Positions 8,631-16,623 are shown, counted from the stretch's first letter. The stretch: DNA of 64,000 bases from Streptomyces cylindrosporus (GCF_022698165.1 NZ_JALDAY010000015.1:241870-305869), one strand, 5' to 3'. The notes: generated from the letters alone by a model not told the origin. Made by a program: numbers and translations.

Positions 8631-9658
8631 GCGCCACCCCTCGCGCCGGGCGCGTCCTGATGGTCTTCGTGCGGGACGTCGTCCACGGCAGTGCCCTGCT
8701 GGCGAAGCGCATCGGTACAGGTGCCCGCCGCTTGTACCGGCGCGCGCGGCACCCTGGCCTGCGCGGGCTGAACCTCGCGGCGGGCTACGGAGGGACGGAC
8801 GGGACCACGCCCGCGGTGGAGACCAGTGGCAGCACGTCGGCTGAACCGGTGCCCGCGGTGGCGCAGGAGACCGCCCGGGCTGCCGCACGCGGGAAGGCCC
8901 GGCCGTGGACGCTGGACCGCGTCGCCGGAGTCGGTTTCTTCGGCTGGGTCGGCTGGTGCTTCACTCACCGGCCGATCGCGGCCGGGTGGCGCGCGCTCGC
9001 GCCCGACCTGGCCGCCATCACCCCGTGGGCGGCCCTGTGGTGGCTCGTGGCCGCGTGGCTGGCCGCCCAGTACGACAAGGCAGGCCGCGCCACCCCCGCA
9101 CAGCACGGCGACGGTCACGGCGACGCTGCGGGCCCGGACGCCGGCGATGTCCGGGCGGCCGGGTACTGGCTCTGGCATCTGGTGTGCGTGCGCGTGCGGG
9201 ACGCGGTGGCCGAAGGGCGGCGCGGAGTCCACCTCAAGGCGCTCCTCGATGAGCCCGGGGTGCCGGAGGCGTGGACGGTGACGACGCTGCGGGAGCACTG
9301 CGGGCGGCTGGGGATCCCGGTCAAGTCGATGCAGATCCGGGGCACCGGCGGCGGCCCCACGCACGGGGTGCACGTGGACGAACTCACCGCCGCCCTCGGC
9401 CGGCCCCTCGAGGACGCCATCGCGGTCCTCGAAACCCTCCTCGCCCAGCCCGCGCGGAGCACCGTCCCGGAGGGTGCGGCGGAGGTGCCCCTCGAGCGGG
9501 CGGAGGAGGCCCCCGCCGGCCCCGACTCCCGCCTCCGGAAGAGGCGGACTTTCGAGGAGCTCCTGCGGGCCTATTTCACCCGCCCTGCCAGCCCCACCAG
9601 CACCCCCGGTCCCACCCCACTTCCCGACCCCTCTCCGACGCCTCCTGGAAGGGGGTAG
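8627..9658 (+). CDS. membrane protein with cytoplasmic helix-turn-helix-like C-terminus (343 aa)
   Basis: Starts at ATG 8627. The N-terminus is basic (about residues 1-50). Two hydrophobic segments follow near 103-150. The soluble region (about 180-280) includes GVHLKALL and a segment spelling out a likely winged-helix (TLREHCGRLGIPVKSMQIRG). The C-terminus is Pro/Thr-rich. It ends the coupled cluster. The soluble part could bind DNA and tether it to the membrane, perhaps through the repeats immediately downstream (inference). Confidence 0.55.
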   Translation: MSATPRAGRVLMVFVRDVVHGSALLAKRIGTGARRLYRRARHPGLRGLNLAAGYGGTDGTTPAVETSGSTSAEPVPAVAQETARAAARGKARPWTLDRVAGVGFFGWVGWCFTHRPIAAGWRALAPDLAAITPWAALWWLVAAWLAAQYDKAGRATPAQHGDGHGDAAGPDAGDVRAAGYWLWHLVCVRVRDAVAEGRRGVHLKALLDEPGVPEAWTVTTLREHCGRLGIPVKSMQIRGTGGGPTHGVHVDELTAALGRPLEDAIAVLETLLAQPARSTVPEGAAEVPLERAEEAPAGPDSRLRKRRTFEELLRAYFTRPASPTSTPGPTPLPDPSPTPPGRG

Positions 9659-9676
9659 ACGCCCAGGTCACACGCC

Positions 9677-9721
9677 ATCTACCGCACCCATCTACCGGCC
9701 GTCTACCGTGGCTCATCTACC
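9677..9721. repeat. four ATCTACC direct repeats (iteron-like)
   Basis: The 95-bp space between two genes carries ATCTACC at 9677, 9690 and 9715 and GTCTACC at 9701, spaced 11-14 bp apart. Short direct repeats at near-helical spacing in an intergenic gap are typical of protein-binding arrays (origin iterons, transfer loci, operators). No partner protein is identified. Confidence 0.5.
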
Positions 9722-9753
9722 ACCCTGCCCCTGACCCTGAGAGCAGGCCCGCA

Positions 9754-9987
9754 ATGCCGCACCTCTACAGCTGCCCCGTCTGCCGTATCGAGTCGCGCCC
9801 GTACGCGCTCGAGGAAGCAGCGCAGCGCCAGGGGCAGAGGCATCGCGATGAGCGCCACGGTGGCGACCACCCGCATGGCGAGACCATCCAGGAAGTCCCC
9901 TACCAGCTGCCCGACACGGCGCAGCTGCGGATCCTCGCCGCGATCGTCGCAGTCGTCCTCTTCGCCTTGATCATTAAGGCGTTCTGA
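9754..9987 (+). CDS. zinc-finger protein with C-terminal membrane anchor (77 aa)
   Basis: The N-terminus CPVCRIESRPYALEEA forms half of a zinc knuckle, completed by a His-rich stretch (RHRDERHGGDHPHG). The last 20 residues are a hydrophobic tail anchor ending in KAF. This Cys/His-plus-tail layout recurs in small actinobacterial mobile-element proteins. Function unknown. Confidence 0.6.
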   Translation: MPHLYSCPVCRIESRPYALEEAAQRQGQRHRDERHGGDHPHGETIQEVPYQLPDTAQLRILAAIVAVVLFALIIKAF

Positions 9988-10003
9988 CTCTGAGGAACCC
10001 GCC

Positions 10004-10570
10004 GTGGAAGCACCACCCACCGAAGACTCCATCAACAAGATCACCACCGCGTACGGCGGCCTGCGCGCGCTGTACACCCCGAGTGTCGTCGCCGAGGCCG
10101 CACACCTCCTCGACGCCCTGTACGAGACCGCCGCCGGGCACGGACACCCCCGGGAAGACCGGCTCGGCCGGCTCGGCGGTCTCATCACCGCGGCGGCCGA
10201 GGCCACCTCCGGGAAGTACGGGCGCCCCGCCGCCGAGCGCACCCCCACCGAGATCGTCGCCCTCCAGGCCGAGCTCGGGCTCGCCTTCCTCGACGAGGGA
10301 CTCACCCCGGCCGCCAGCCAGGTCCACATGTGCGTCGCTGTCGAGCCGCTCCCCGGCGGCCCCCGCTGGGGATGGGACGGCCATGTAGGGCTCGCTGTAG
10401 CCCTGTACGCGGACAGCGGCTGGGAACTCATGGTCAACCAGGCCCGGACCCGCGTCTTCACCATTCATGCCCCCGGGACGCCGGAGGGGGCGCGGGAGGT
10501 CGCAGCGATCGTCCACAGCATCCTCGCCGGCGACCTCGAGGACCCCTTCCGCAAGACGGCGTGGCAGTAG
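10004..10570 (+). CDS. hypothetical protein (188 aa)
   Basis: GTG start behind GAGGAA. A soluble, mixed alpha/beta sequence with no obvious motifs, signal peptide or membrane segment. The following HTH-like ORF begins two bases after its stop. Not recognised. Confidence 0.55.
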   Translation: MEAPPTEDSINKITTAYGGLRALYTPSVVAEAAHLLDALYETAAGHGHPREDRLGRLGGLITAAAEATSGKYGRPAAERTPTEIVALQAELGLAFLDEGLTPAASQVHMCVAVEPLPGGPRWGWDGHVGLAVALYADSGWELMVNQARTRVFTIHAPGTPEGAREVAAIVHSILAGDLEDPFRKTAWQ

Positions 10571-10572
10571 CG

Positions 10573-11061
10573 ATGCCCACCCACTGGAACAACCTCGACG
10601 ACCAGGTCGCCACGCTGCTCCAGGCCGGCGCGACGCACGAAGCCATCTGCCGGAAGCTGAACGTCGGCACCGCGAGGATCCGACGCGTACGCGACGAACG
10701 ACGCATCACGCCGCCGCCCGGCCGCACCAGGCGCAGCCCGGAGGAACTCGGCGACCGCTCGCCTCCAGCGCGCCCTCATCGATCACGATCATCTGCCCTT
10801 CCGGACAGTGCGGACTGGCGAGCACGGTCAAGTGCCCCACCCGCCCCGTCTAATGGGAGCCGTCCGCACCGCTCTCACCCCGCGTCCAGCTCCTCGCGGA
10901 CGCACTCACCGCCTGGAAGGCCTCATGCGAACGCACGCCACTGCCCAGCTGATCGGGGACCGCACCCACCAGTGCGACGCCACCGCCACAGCCACCGGCC
11001 CCGACGGAACCCGCGCCTATGTCCTGCTGGACGGCATCGGCTCCACCCAGGAAGTCCGTGA
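10573..11061 (+). CDS. small HTH protein, probably with degraded 3' end
   Basis: Residues 8-40 form a resolvase/homeodomain-like helix-turn-helix (QVATLLQAGATHEAICRKL, then ARIRRVRDERRI) as in many small phage DNA-binding proteins. After about residue 60 the sequence becomes low-complexity Arg/Ser/Pro and overlaps the phosphatase gene by 137 bases. That suggests a frameshift or decay near 10750. The N-terminal part is believable; the stated end is simply the first in-frame stop. Confidence 0.4.
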   Translation: MPTHWNNLDDQVATLLQAGATHEAICRKLNVGTARIRRVRDERRITPPPGRTRRSPEELGDRSPPARPHRSRSSALPDSADWRARSSAPPAPSNGSRPHRSHPASSSSRTHSPPGRPHANARHCPADRGPHPPVRRHRHSHRPRRNPRLCPAGRHRLHPGSP

Positions 11062-11653
11062 CTGGACGCGCACCGCGGCCCGCCGACTCGCCCGCAGCGC
11101 CGCCTACCACGGCGATGCCGAAACCGGCCTGCGCACCCAGTACGACCGCTACGCCGCCGACGCCCTCTGGGTGTCCCAGCCCGACGCCTGCGCGGTCGTC
11201 GCCGTCACCGCCGGCCGCTGGCTGACCATCGCATGGTGCGGCGACGTGCGCGCCTACCTCCTCGTCCGCGGTACCGCGCTGCGCCTCACACAGGATCACA
11301 ACCTGCGGCGCGTCTCCCCGCCCAGCGACCTGCACGGCGGCGGCGACCGGAACGTCGTCACCTCCTGCCTCGGCGCCCCGGAAACCGACCAGGCGGTGAA
11401 AGACCGCTACGGGCACCCGGCGATCGAAACCACCACCCGCCTCCTGGAAGACTCCCGTCTCCTCCTCGCCAGCGACGGCGCATACGAGCCTCTGGAGGAC
11501 GCGGGGCGCAACGTGTCCGACTTCCTCGTTGGTGAGCCGGGCGAGACCGCCCGGCACTTCGTCAGCGCCGCCGTCGACACGGCCCGCGCTGTTCCCGACC
11601 CGTTTGCCGACAACGCCACCGTCCTCATCGCCGACCTCAAGCCCGCCACTTGA
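10925..11653 (+). CDS. PP2C-family protein serine/threonine phosphatase (242 aa)
   Basis: ATG 10925 is preceded by GGAAGG at good spacing. The visible PP2C landmarks in order are an Asp in RTHQCDA, DGIGS (equivalent of DGMGG), WCGDVRAYLL (GD-R-Y-motif), LLASDGAYE and the C-terminal DNATVLIA. The acidic residues that bind the Mn/Mg pair are present, so activity is plausible. The protein is short and has no extra domain. It could dephosphorylate host Ser/Thr-kinase targets; the next gene encodes a lipoprotein with a PASTA-like segment. Confidence 0.8.
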   Translation: MRTHATAQLIGDRTHQCDATATATGPDGTRAYVLLDGIGSTQEVRDWTRTAARRLARSAAYHGDAETGLRTQYDRYAADALWVSQPDACAVVAVTAGRWLTIAWCGDVRAYLLVRGTALRLTQDHNLRRVSPPSDLHGGGDRNVVTSCLGAPETDQAVKDRYGHPAIETTTRLLEDSRLLLASDGAYEPLEDAGRNVSDFLVGEPGETARHFVSAAVDTARAVPDPFADNATVLIADLKPAT

Positions 11654-11746
11654 CCGCCCCCGCCGGCACGGGGAGCTGTCGAACGCCCCGTCACAACACG
11701 GTGACATCCCGCCCGCAGGGGGCGGTAGGCGGCCACTCTCGCGGGC

Positions 11747-12526
11747 ATGAAACGAGCCCTCACCGCGGCTACCGTCCTGCTGCTCGCCTCCCTCACCGCG
11801 TGCGGCGCCGGCAGTCCCACCGGCGGCACTGACAAACCATCGGCCTCGTACGCTACCGACAGCCTCGAGGCACTCTGCCGCGCACAACACTGGCCACAGC
11901 CCATGCCGGAGACCGTCGGCAAGACATTCGACCCCCTGGGTAAAGACCTTCAGTGCTTCGACCACATCAAGGCACTCGCGCCCGACGGTCACGACGTAAT
12001 GAACGATTCCGCCGCGGACACACAGACGTGGACCGTGGCCTCCAGCCAGCCACGCAACGGTGCCCAGGTACGCAGGACGACGCCGATCACACTGGAACTC
12101 CGTGAACCGACCGCGACCGGAACGCCAGCGGCCGGGAAACTCCCCACCGCCCAGGCGCGGAAGAAGGCCGCCGCGATCCTCGAGAAGGAAGACCAGGACT
12201 TCCGGGACTTCCTCGCCAAGGGCCAAGACGTCGTCGGCACGCTCGACTTCACCCCCTGGTACAAGCAGGCCATCGTCGGCCTGGACATGAAGCAGACCGC
12301 GTTCAACAAGGCCGAGGCGTACTTGAGCGACGGCAACGAACCCACCAGCCTGCTGGAGAAGTGGCGGGACGACAACGGCGACGGGAACGCGGCGATCACC
12401 CAGTTCGCAGTAGACGGCCTGAGCCCCGACGCGCCGGACGAGAAGACGAGGAAGGACGCGTCGGATGCTCTGGGGGCCCTGGCCAAGGCAGACGAGGATG
12501 CCGAGGGCATCGCCGGAAGCGGTTGA
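11747..12526 (+). CDS. lipoprotein with PASTA-like segment (259 aa)
   Basis: The N-terminus is a lipoprotein signal: basic MKR, hydrophobic core, lipobox LTAC with Cys at residue 20. Residues about 60-115 resemble a PASTA-type repeat (VASSQPRNGAQVRRTTPITL). The rest is helical and charged. Predicted to be attached to the outer face of the membrane. Function unknown. The preceding 93 bp (11654-11746) presumably hold its promoter. Confidence 0.65.
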   Translation: MKRALTAATVLLLASLTACGAGSPTGGTDKPSASYATDSLEALCRAQHWPQPMPETVGKTFDPLGKDLQCFDHIKALAPDGHDVMNDSAADTQTWTVASSQPRNGAQVRRTTPITLELREPTATGTPAAGKLPTAQARKKAAAILEKEDQDFRDFLAKGQDVVGTLDFTPWYKQAIVGLDMKQTAFNKAEAYLSDGNEPTSLLEKWRDDNGDGNAAITQFAVDGLSPDAPDEKTRKDASDALGALAKADEDAEGIAGSG

Positions 12527-12730
12527 AGCGGACGACGCACGGCATCACCCGCGCGGTCTCCGCTCGATGCGGCTCTGGACCGGCCGGGAGCAGAGTCAAC
12601 GCGCGAGCGGACAGGAGACGGCATCTCCCGTGACGCGATGGGCTGTTTGCCCTGCTTCCTTGCTCCTGCTGAGGACCATGGGGCAAGATCGAAGCCTGCC
12701 AGGTCCGTTCCCGGTCAGGTCGCATCACAA

Positions 12731-12763
12731 CGTACGGCCCCGCTCTTCCAGCGGGGCCGTACG
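12731..12763 (+). terminator. 14-bp perfect hairpin
   Basis: CGTACGGCCCCGCT and its exact complement flank a CTTCC loop. There is no U-tract, which is common for Streptomyces terminators. It lies between the lipoprotein stop and the next gene. The rest of the 285-bp gap shows nothing else. Confidence 0.75.
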
Positions 12764-12811
12764 CGTACCACCACCCCGCTCTCCCACCCACCGCCCGGGG
12801 AGGCCCCCACG

Positions 12812-13627
12812 ATGTCAACTCCCGCTCCCTGCCTCGGAGTCTGCAACACCGCCTGGCGCCGCGCCGAACACGACCACGCGACCACCGGCACCCCCCACGA
12901 CATCCCCGTCACCTGGGGCACCCCCGTCCACTGCCAGGCCTGCGTCGACCGCGCCCGCCGACACCTCGCCGAGCTCCCCGAACTCCTCGTCGCCATCAGC
13001 CTCGAACCCCTCCACGGCACCCGCGGCCCCACGTCCGCCACGACGAACAGCGCACCCACCGACACCACCCCCTGGCCCGGCCAGGCCGCCCGCCTCCTCA
13101 CCGACCTCATCGCCGGCGGCCTCGCCGAAACCGCCGCCGACGTACGCCGCCTGCGCGGCCTCGGCGACCACCCCACCCGCCAGCCCGGCGTACGCGAGGG
13201 CGAGTGGATCAACACGACGGTCCGGCTCCTGGTCGCTCACGTCGACTGGCTCCTGCAGGAACACCCCTGCGCCACCGAATCCCACGATCCCGTCCGCCAG
13301 GGCCGCGACCTCATCCCGTCCGGGAACCCCGCCGCCCAGATCGCCCACTGGCACCGCGCCGCCACGCGCTTCACCCGCCGTGACCACGCCCCCGAAGCGA
13401 AACGATTCGCCCCCTGCAAGCGCTGCGGCGGCCCCTGGCTCGCCGAGTCTGCCGACCTGCGCCTCGTCGACGACCAGCCCTACATCGAGTGCCAGGACCC
13501 CGACTGCCGCGCCCTGTTCACCCACGCCGAGTACGCCCGCTACGTCAAAGACCTCGCCGCCCAGGAGACTGCCGCCCGGCGCGCGCCGGTTCACCCGGAC
13601 GGCGCGCAGGCTGAGGCAGTTGCTTGA
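12812..13627 (+). CDS. phage-type zinc-ribbon protein (271 aa)
   Basis: The ATG 12812 start was chosen because upstream in-frame sequence is intergenic and contains the hairpin. The N-terminus has a C...C/CQAC cysteine cluster. The centre is helical with Trp/His residues, and the C-terminal module CKRCGGPW...CQDPDC is a clear zinc ribbon. Proteins of this layout occur in many Streptomyces prophages; role unknown. Confidence 0.65.
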   Translation: MSTPAPCLGVCNTAWRRAEHDHATTGTPHDIPVTWGTPVHCQACVDRARRHLAELPELLVAISLEPLHGTRGPTSATTNSAPTDTTPWPGQAARLLTDLIAGGLAETAADVRRLRGLGDHPTRQPGVREGEWINTTVRLLVAHVDWLLQEHPCATESHDPVRQGRDLIPSGNPAAQIAHWHRAATRFTRRDHAPEAKRFAPCKRCGGPWLAESADLRLVDDQPYIECQDPDCRALFTHAEYARYVKDLAAQETAARRAPVHPDGAQAEAVA

Positions 13628-13639
13628 TCGCCGGATCGC

Positions 13640-13653
13640 GTTACGCGTAACGT
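13640..13653. promoter_or_regulatory. 14-bp perfect palindrome CGTTACGCGTAACG
   Basis: A perfect dyad just downstream of the zinc-ribbon gene, followed by a second inverted repeat (GGGCAC/GTGCCC, 13657-13675). Its size and AT-containing arms suit a dimeric repressor operator. Binding protein unknown; the HTH protein at 13738 is a candidate. Confidence 0.4.
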
Positions 13654-13685
13654 GGGGGCACACGCAGCGTGCCCGCACGCAGGTA

Positions 13686-13705
13686 GGCCCCGTTTCGACG
13701 GGGCC
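13686..13705 (+). terminator. UUCG-loop hairpin terminator
   Basis: Stem GGCCCCGT/ACGGGGCC with a TTCG tetraloop, followed by TTTGCCGTTT. Textbook stable hairpin with a partial T-tract. Confidence 0.85.
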
Positions 13706-13737
13706 TTTGCCGTTTCCAGGACCTTCGGGGGTGATCC

Positions 13738-13953
13738 ATGATCGATCTGGCTGTCGACCTTCAGACTGCGCGCTGGACCGTCGCCGAGGCTGCCGAGGCC
13801 GCGGGGGTACGCCCCGGCGTCATCCGTGCCTGGAAACACCGAGGCCATCTCCCCGCGGCTGCCCACGATGACCACGGGCGCCCGCTCTTCAAGCCGATCG
13901 ACGTGATCAAGGCTGAGAAGGCAACTCGGGAGCGCGCCCGGAGAACCCACTAA
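13738..13953 (+). CDS. MerR/excisionase-like HTH protein (71 aa)
   Basis: A single winged-helix unit: WTVAEAAEAAGVRPGVIRAW followed by HRGHLPAA and RPLFKPIDV, the helix-turn-helix-wing pattern of helix_turn_helix_17/MerR-type small regulators and excisionases. ATG start behind GGGGGTGATCC. It could act as a recombination directionality factor or local regulator. Confidence 0.75.
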   Translation: MIDLAVDLQTARWTVAEAAEAAGVRPGVIRAWKHRGHLPAAAHDDHGRPLFKPIDVIKAEKATRERARRTH

Positions 13954-13988
13954 AAGGGTCAAATCCCGTTACAGTCGGGCCTGTTCAG

Positions 13989-14020
13989 GCCTCGGCGAGT
14001 GCGTCACCACCCGCCGAGGC
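13989..14020. terminator. 9-bp inverted repeat, terminator-like
   Basis: GCCTCGGCG and CGCCGAGGC are separated by 14 bases, downstream of the MerR-like gene. No T-tract; assignment rests on position and GC-rich stem. Confidence 0.5.
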
Positions 14021-14052
14021 GCGGGTACGACGCTTACGGGAGCGCCGGACGG

Positions 14053-14847
14053 ATGAATACTAGGTGGATTGCCTCAACAGGCAGGCAGCGAATCCACGCC
14101 GAGGATGAAGGCCCACGCCCCAGCGGCGCGCGGCTCCTGGCCCTCGTCGACACTCAAGATCCTGCCTTCATGAGAATTGCCGCAGTACTGCGCGAGGTAC
14201 AGGACCGTGGCGAGGAACTCGACGCGGAGACGGTGGCCCGCGCCGTGGAGATGGGCCGACGCCAGTGGGAAGAGCAGCAGGCCAAGCCTTCTGTTCCAGT
14301 CGAGAAGATCGCCCCGCACTTTGAGTCGATCGTGTACTACGTGCTCCGCGGCCCACTCGTGAAGATCGGGACGACCGTCAGGCCGGCACGCAGATTCGCG
14401 GCCCTCATGCCCGACGCCATCCTGGCAGTCGAGCCCGGAGACAAGCGCCGCGAGCGCCAGCGGCATGCCGAATTCCGTCCCTTGCGGGTCGGTACCTCCG
14501 AGTACTTCCAACGCAGCCAGGAGCTCGACGCCCATATCGAGCGTGTACGAGCAGAGTTCGGAGCGCCGAACCCCTCGTGGCCCACCACGCAGGATCTCGG
14601 GCGCCCCCGTCCCGACTTTCACCCGGCGCCCCCGCCTGCGGTGTCAGCAGACACGGCGACCGTCAGGGAGGCCGCGCGCGTCCTTGGCGTGGCGGCGAAC
14701 ACCATCAGCGGATGGGTCTACCGCCAACTCCTGTCCCCCGTCGGGAAGAACGAACAAGGACGCCCCCTCTACCTACTTGACGAGATGCGCTTCCTCGCAG
14801 GCCGGTCGAAGGATCTAGTGGCCGCCCGGAAGGTCTCCGCCAAGTAG
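14053..14847 (+). CDS. GIY-YIG (T5orf172-type) domain fused to HTH (264 aa)
   Basis: Residues about 95-170 match the GIY-YIG nuclease core of the T5orf172 family: VYYVLRGPLVKIGTT (GIY-YIG strands), RRFAALMPDAILAV, then an Arg-rich helix with E and H (RRERQRHAEF) and GTSEYF. The C-terminus (about 210-260) is a MerR-like HTH, TVREAARVLGVAANTISGW. The combination suggests a DNA-binding endonuclease or a nuclease-derived regulator. The ATG 14053 start is chosen; an in-frame start exists further upstream (13999). Confidence 0.75.
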   Translation: MNTRWIASTGRQRIHAEDEGPRPSGARLLALVDTQDPAFMRIAAVLREVQDRGEELDAETVARAVEMGRRQWEEQQAKPSVPVEKIAPHFESIVYYVLRGPLVKIGTTVRPARRFAALMPDAILAVEPGDKRRERQRHAEFRPLRVGTSEYFQRSQELDAHIERVRAEFGAPNPSWPTTQDLGRPRPDFHPAPPPAVSADTATVREAARVLGVAANTISGWVYRQLLSPVGKNEQGRPLYLLDEMRFLAGRSKDLVAARKVSAK

Positions 14848-15202
14848 CCGCCTGCTTCCATGAACTCCCTGGTACCTCGGCATCCCAGCCGCGGAGCCAG
14901 GGATGGACCGTCGCCGGGTAGCGCTGAGGGTCGCCGCTCGACGGCGGTCCGCCACACCAACTCCGCTGTCCGGCACTGTGCGCCCGGGCGGGGCGCCGTG
15001 AGCTTTCCGGGACGAGGTCTCACCGCCGGGCAGCGGCCACCCTCCTCGCCAGGCGAAGCGGCCACTCCTGCCCGCGGACGCGCCTGGCGAGGCCCGAGTT
15101 CCTGCAGCGGGCTGGCCCCAGTCTCCCCGCCCGTCCGGTGCACCGCCTCCCGGGCCCGCGGGGCCAACTTCCCGCCCACTCCGCCCGCCTGGAGGCATCC
15201 CC
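14848..15202. other. 355-bp gap without recognisable gene
   Basis: Very GC-rich and free of clear RBS-start combinations. Open frames here have atypical low-complexity composition. It ends in a GGAGGCATCCCC ribosome-binding site for the next gene. No palindrome or repeat was noted. Confidence 0.6.
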
Positions 15203-15448
15203 ATGTCGAACCGCCACCGTCTCGTTGTGCGCAGCGAGGGCGCCCCTGATACCACCACCATCGAACTCGACGGTGAGCCGCTCTCGTTCGTCTCCCGCGT
15301 CGAGCTCGTCGTTGATGCACGAGGCCACGCTGAGGCGCGGATCGTCGTCCCCGGGGCGATCGTCGACATGGAGGCCGACGCCGAGGCCTTCGTTCTCGCC
15401 CACGTCCCGCGCGGCACTGACGGGAACGACGCCCGTGATGATCGCTGA
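15203..15448 (+). CDS. conserved-type hypothetical protein (81 aa)
   Basis: ATG start with GGAGG eight bases upstream. A compact, mostly beta sequence (VVRSEGAPDTTTIELDGEPL and ELVVDARGHAEARIVVPG). Small single-domain proteins like this are frequent in Streptomyces prophages. Function unknown. Confidence 0.65.
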   Translation: MSNRHRLVVRSEGAPDTTTIELDGEPLSFVSRVELVVDARGHAEARIVVPGAIVDMEADAEAFVLAHVPRGTDGNDARDDR

Positions 15449-15593
15449 GGCGCCCCCTCCCGATCCAGAAGCGGCGCCGCGCACGGCCAGGGAGGCCGCG
15501 GAGCGGCTCGTCGCGGAAGGCAAGCACGTGCACTTCGTCTCGTTCGGCGAGTCCGACTGCCTCTCCGGCATCTGTCCGACGCACTACCGCTGA
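15438..15593 (+). CDS. small hypothetical protein (51 aa)
   Basis: Start at ATG 15438 (GTG 15435 is an in-frame alternative), overlapping the previous gene by 11 bases. A helical segment TAREAAERLVAEGKHVHFV is followed by a Cys pair ending GICPTHYR. Unknown role. Confidence 0.5.
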   Translation: MIAEAPPPDPEAAPRTAREAAERLVAEGKHVHFVSFGESDCLSGICPTHYR

Positions 15594-15634
15594 ACCGGGC
15601 CGGCCCGGCAGCACCGAGCCCGGACGGAGGCGAC

Positions 15635-16153
15635 ATGGACACGAGCAGCACGGATCCCGTCCACGGGGCGGAAGCCGAGCGATGGGGCGGCTGGTCGTGG
15701 CGAGAGGCCTCCCGCGGCGAGCACTACCGCACCTGCTCCTACTGCGGGTGCATCCACCCCGATGACCTCGCCGCCGAAACCGACTGGCGCGCCGAGTGGG
15801 CCGACCGCAAGTACGGCTACCCCCACAAGTTCTACGTGACCTTGGCGAACCGGCGGCCGGAGCAGCGGTTCATCACCGGGGCGACGACCGGCACGCCGAC
15901 CGGACTCGTCGGTACCACGTGGATCCGCGCGGACGAGGTGCCGGACGACGTCAACACCGACGGCTGGCGCGACCTCGCGGGCACCTACGAGTGGGTGTCC
16001 ATCGGTACCCGGCCGACGCACCACGCCAAGTTCTACACCGTCCACCTCGCCGACCCGGCCCTCGGTCACGAGGCGCGGGATCGGATCCAGTCCGTGTCCG
16101 GTCTGCGTCTTCGCTTCGAGGACGGCCGCGTGTGGTGGGAACCGTACGCGTGA
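15635..16153 (+). CDS. hypothetical phage protein (172 aa)
   Basis: ATG behind GGAGG. The N-terminus holds CSYCGC, a CxxC knuckle. The remainder is rich in Trp/Tyr and looks globular (KFYVTLANRRPEQRF, YTVHLADPAL). Not recognised beyond its resemblance to prophage accessory proteins. Confidence 0.65.
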   Translation: MDTSSTDPVHGAEAERWGGWSWREASRGEHYRTCSYCGCIHPDDLAAETDWRAEWADRKYGYPHKFYVTLANRRPEQRFITGATTGTPTGLVGTTWIRADEVPDDVNTDGWRDLAGTYEWVSIGTRPTHHAKFYTVHLADPALGHEARDRIQSVSGLRLRFEDGRVWWEPYA

Positions 16154-16218
16154 AGCCGAGCACCGCCCCACCTGAACGAGCGCACAGTCGCTCGTAGATG
16201 GCGCAGAGGTGGTGACCG

Positions 16219-16623
16219 GTGCACCAGGTCACCCAGACGATCTTCCACGACGACCCGCAGGGCCGCCCCGGCAACTGCCTCCAGGCCGCCACCGCCTCGC
16301 TCCTCGAGCTGCCCCTCGACGCGGTGCCGCACTTCGTCACCTTCACCGACTGGCTGGAGCGGTTCGCCGCGTTCTGCGTTGCCCACGGTTACCGGCCCCT
16401 CAACCGCCGCCTCGACGCCCACGTCACGTACGGGATGGGCTGGGGGCCTTCCCCGCGCGCCGTACGGCACGCCGTCTGCTGGGCCGACGGCCAGATGGCG
16501 TGGGATCCCCACCCTTCCCGCGCCGGCCTGCTCGAGGTGACGGAACTGATCGCCTTCGTCCCCACCCCGGCCGACGGGGCGCCTGCCCTCGAGGAGGACT
16601 TCCGTGTCCCAGACCCTCACTGA
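16219..16623 (+). CDS. papain-like-fold (C39-like) cysteine protein (134 aa)
   Basis: GTG start. The motif GNCLQAATASLLELPLDAVP places a Cys at the start of a helix as in papain-like peptidases. The later RHAVCWADG (His) and WDPHPSRAGL (Asp/His) provide the other expected active-site positions. This family is widespread in phages and called a peptidase-fold protein of unknown substrate. Catalytic activity is an inference. Confidence 0.65.
   Translation: MHQVTQTIFHDDPQGRPGNCLQAATASLLELPLDAVPHFVTFTDWLERFAAFCVAHGYRPLNRRLDAHVTYGMGWGPSPRAVRHAVCWADGQMAWDPHPSRAGLLEVTELIAFVPTPADGAPALEEDFRVPDPH

Noticed and set aside
13955..13985. Possible tRNA T-arm (GGGTCAAATCCC)
   Set aside because: The loop is one base short and there is no matching acceptor, D or anticodon arm upstream.
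14860..15249. 129-codon frame in the gap before the 81-aa gene
   Set aside because: No ribosome-binding site, atypical Pro/Arg/Ser composition and overlap with a better-supported gene start.
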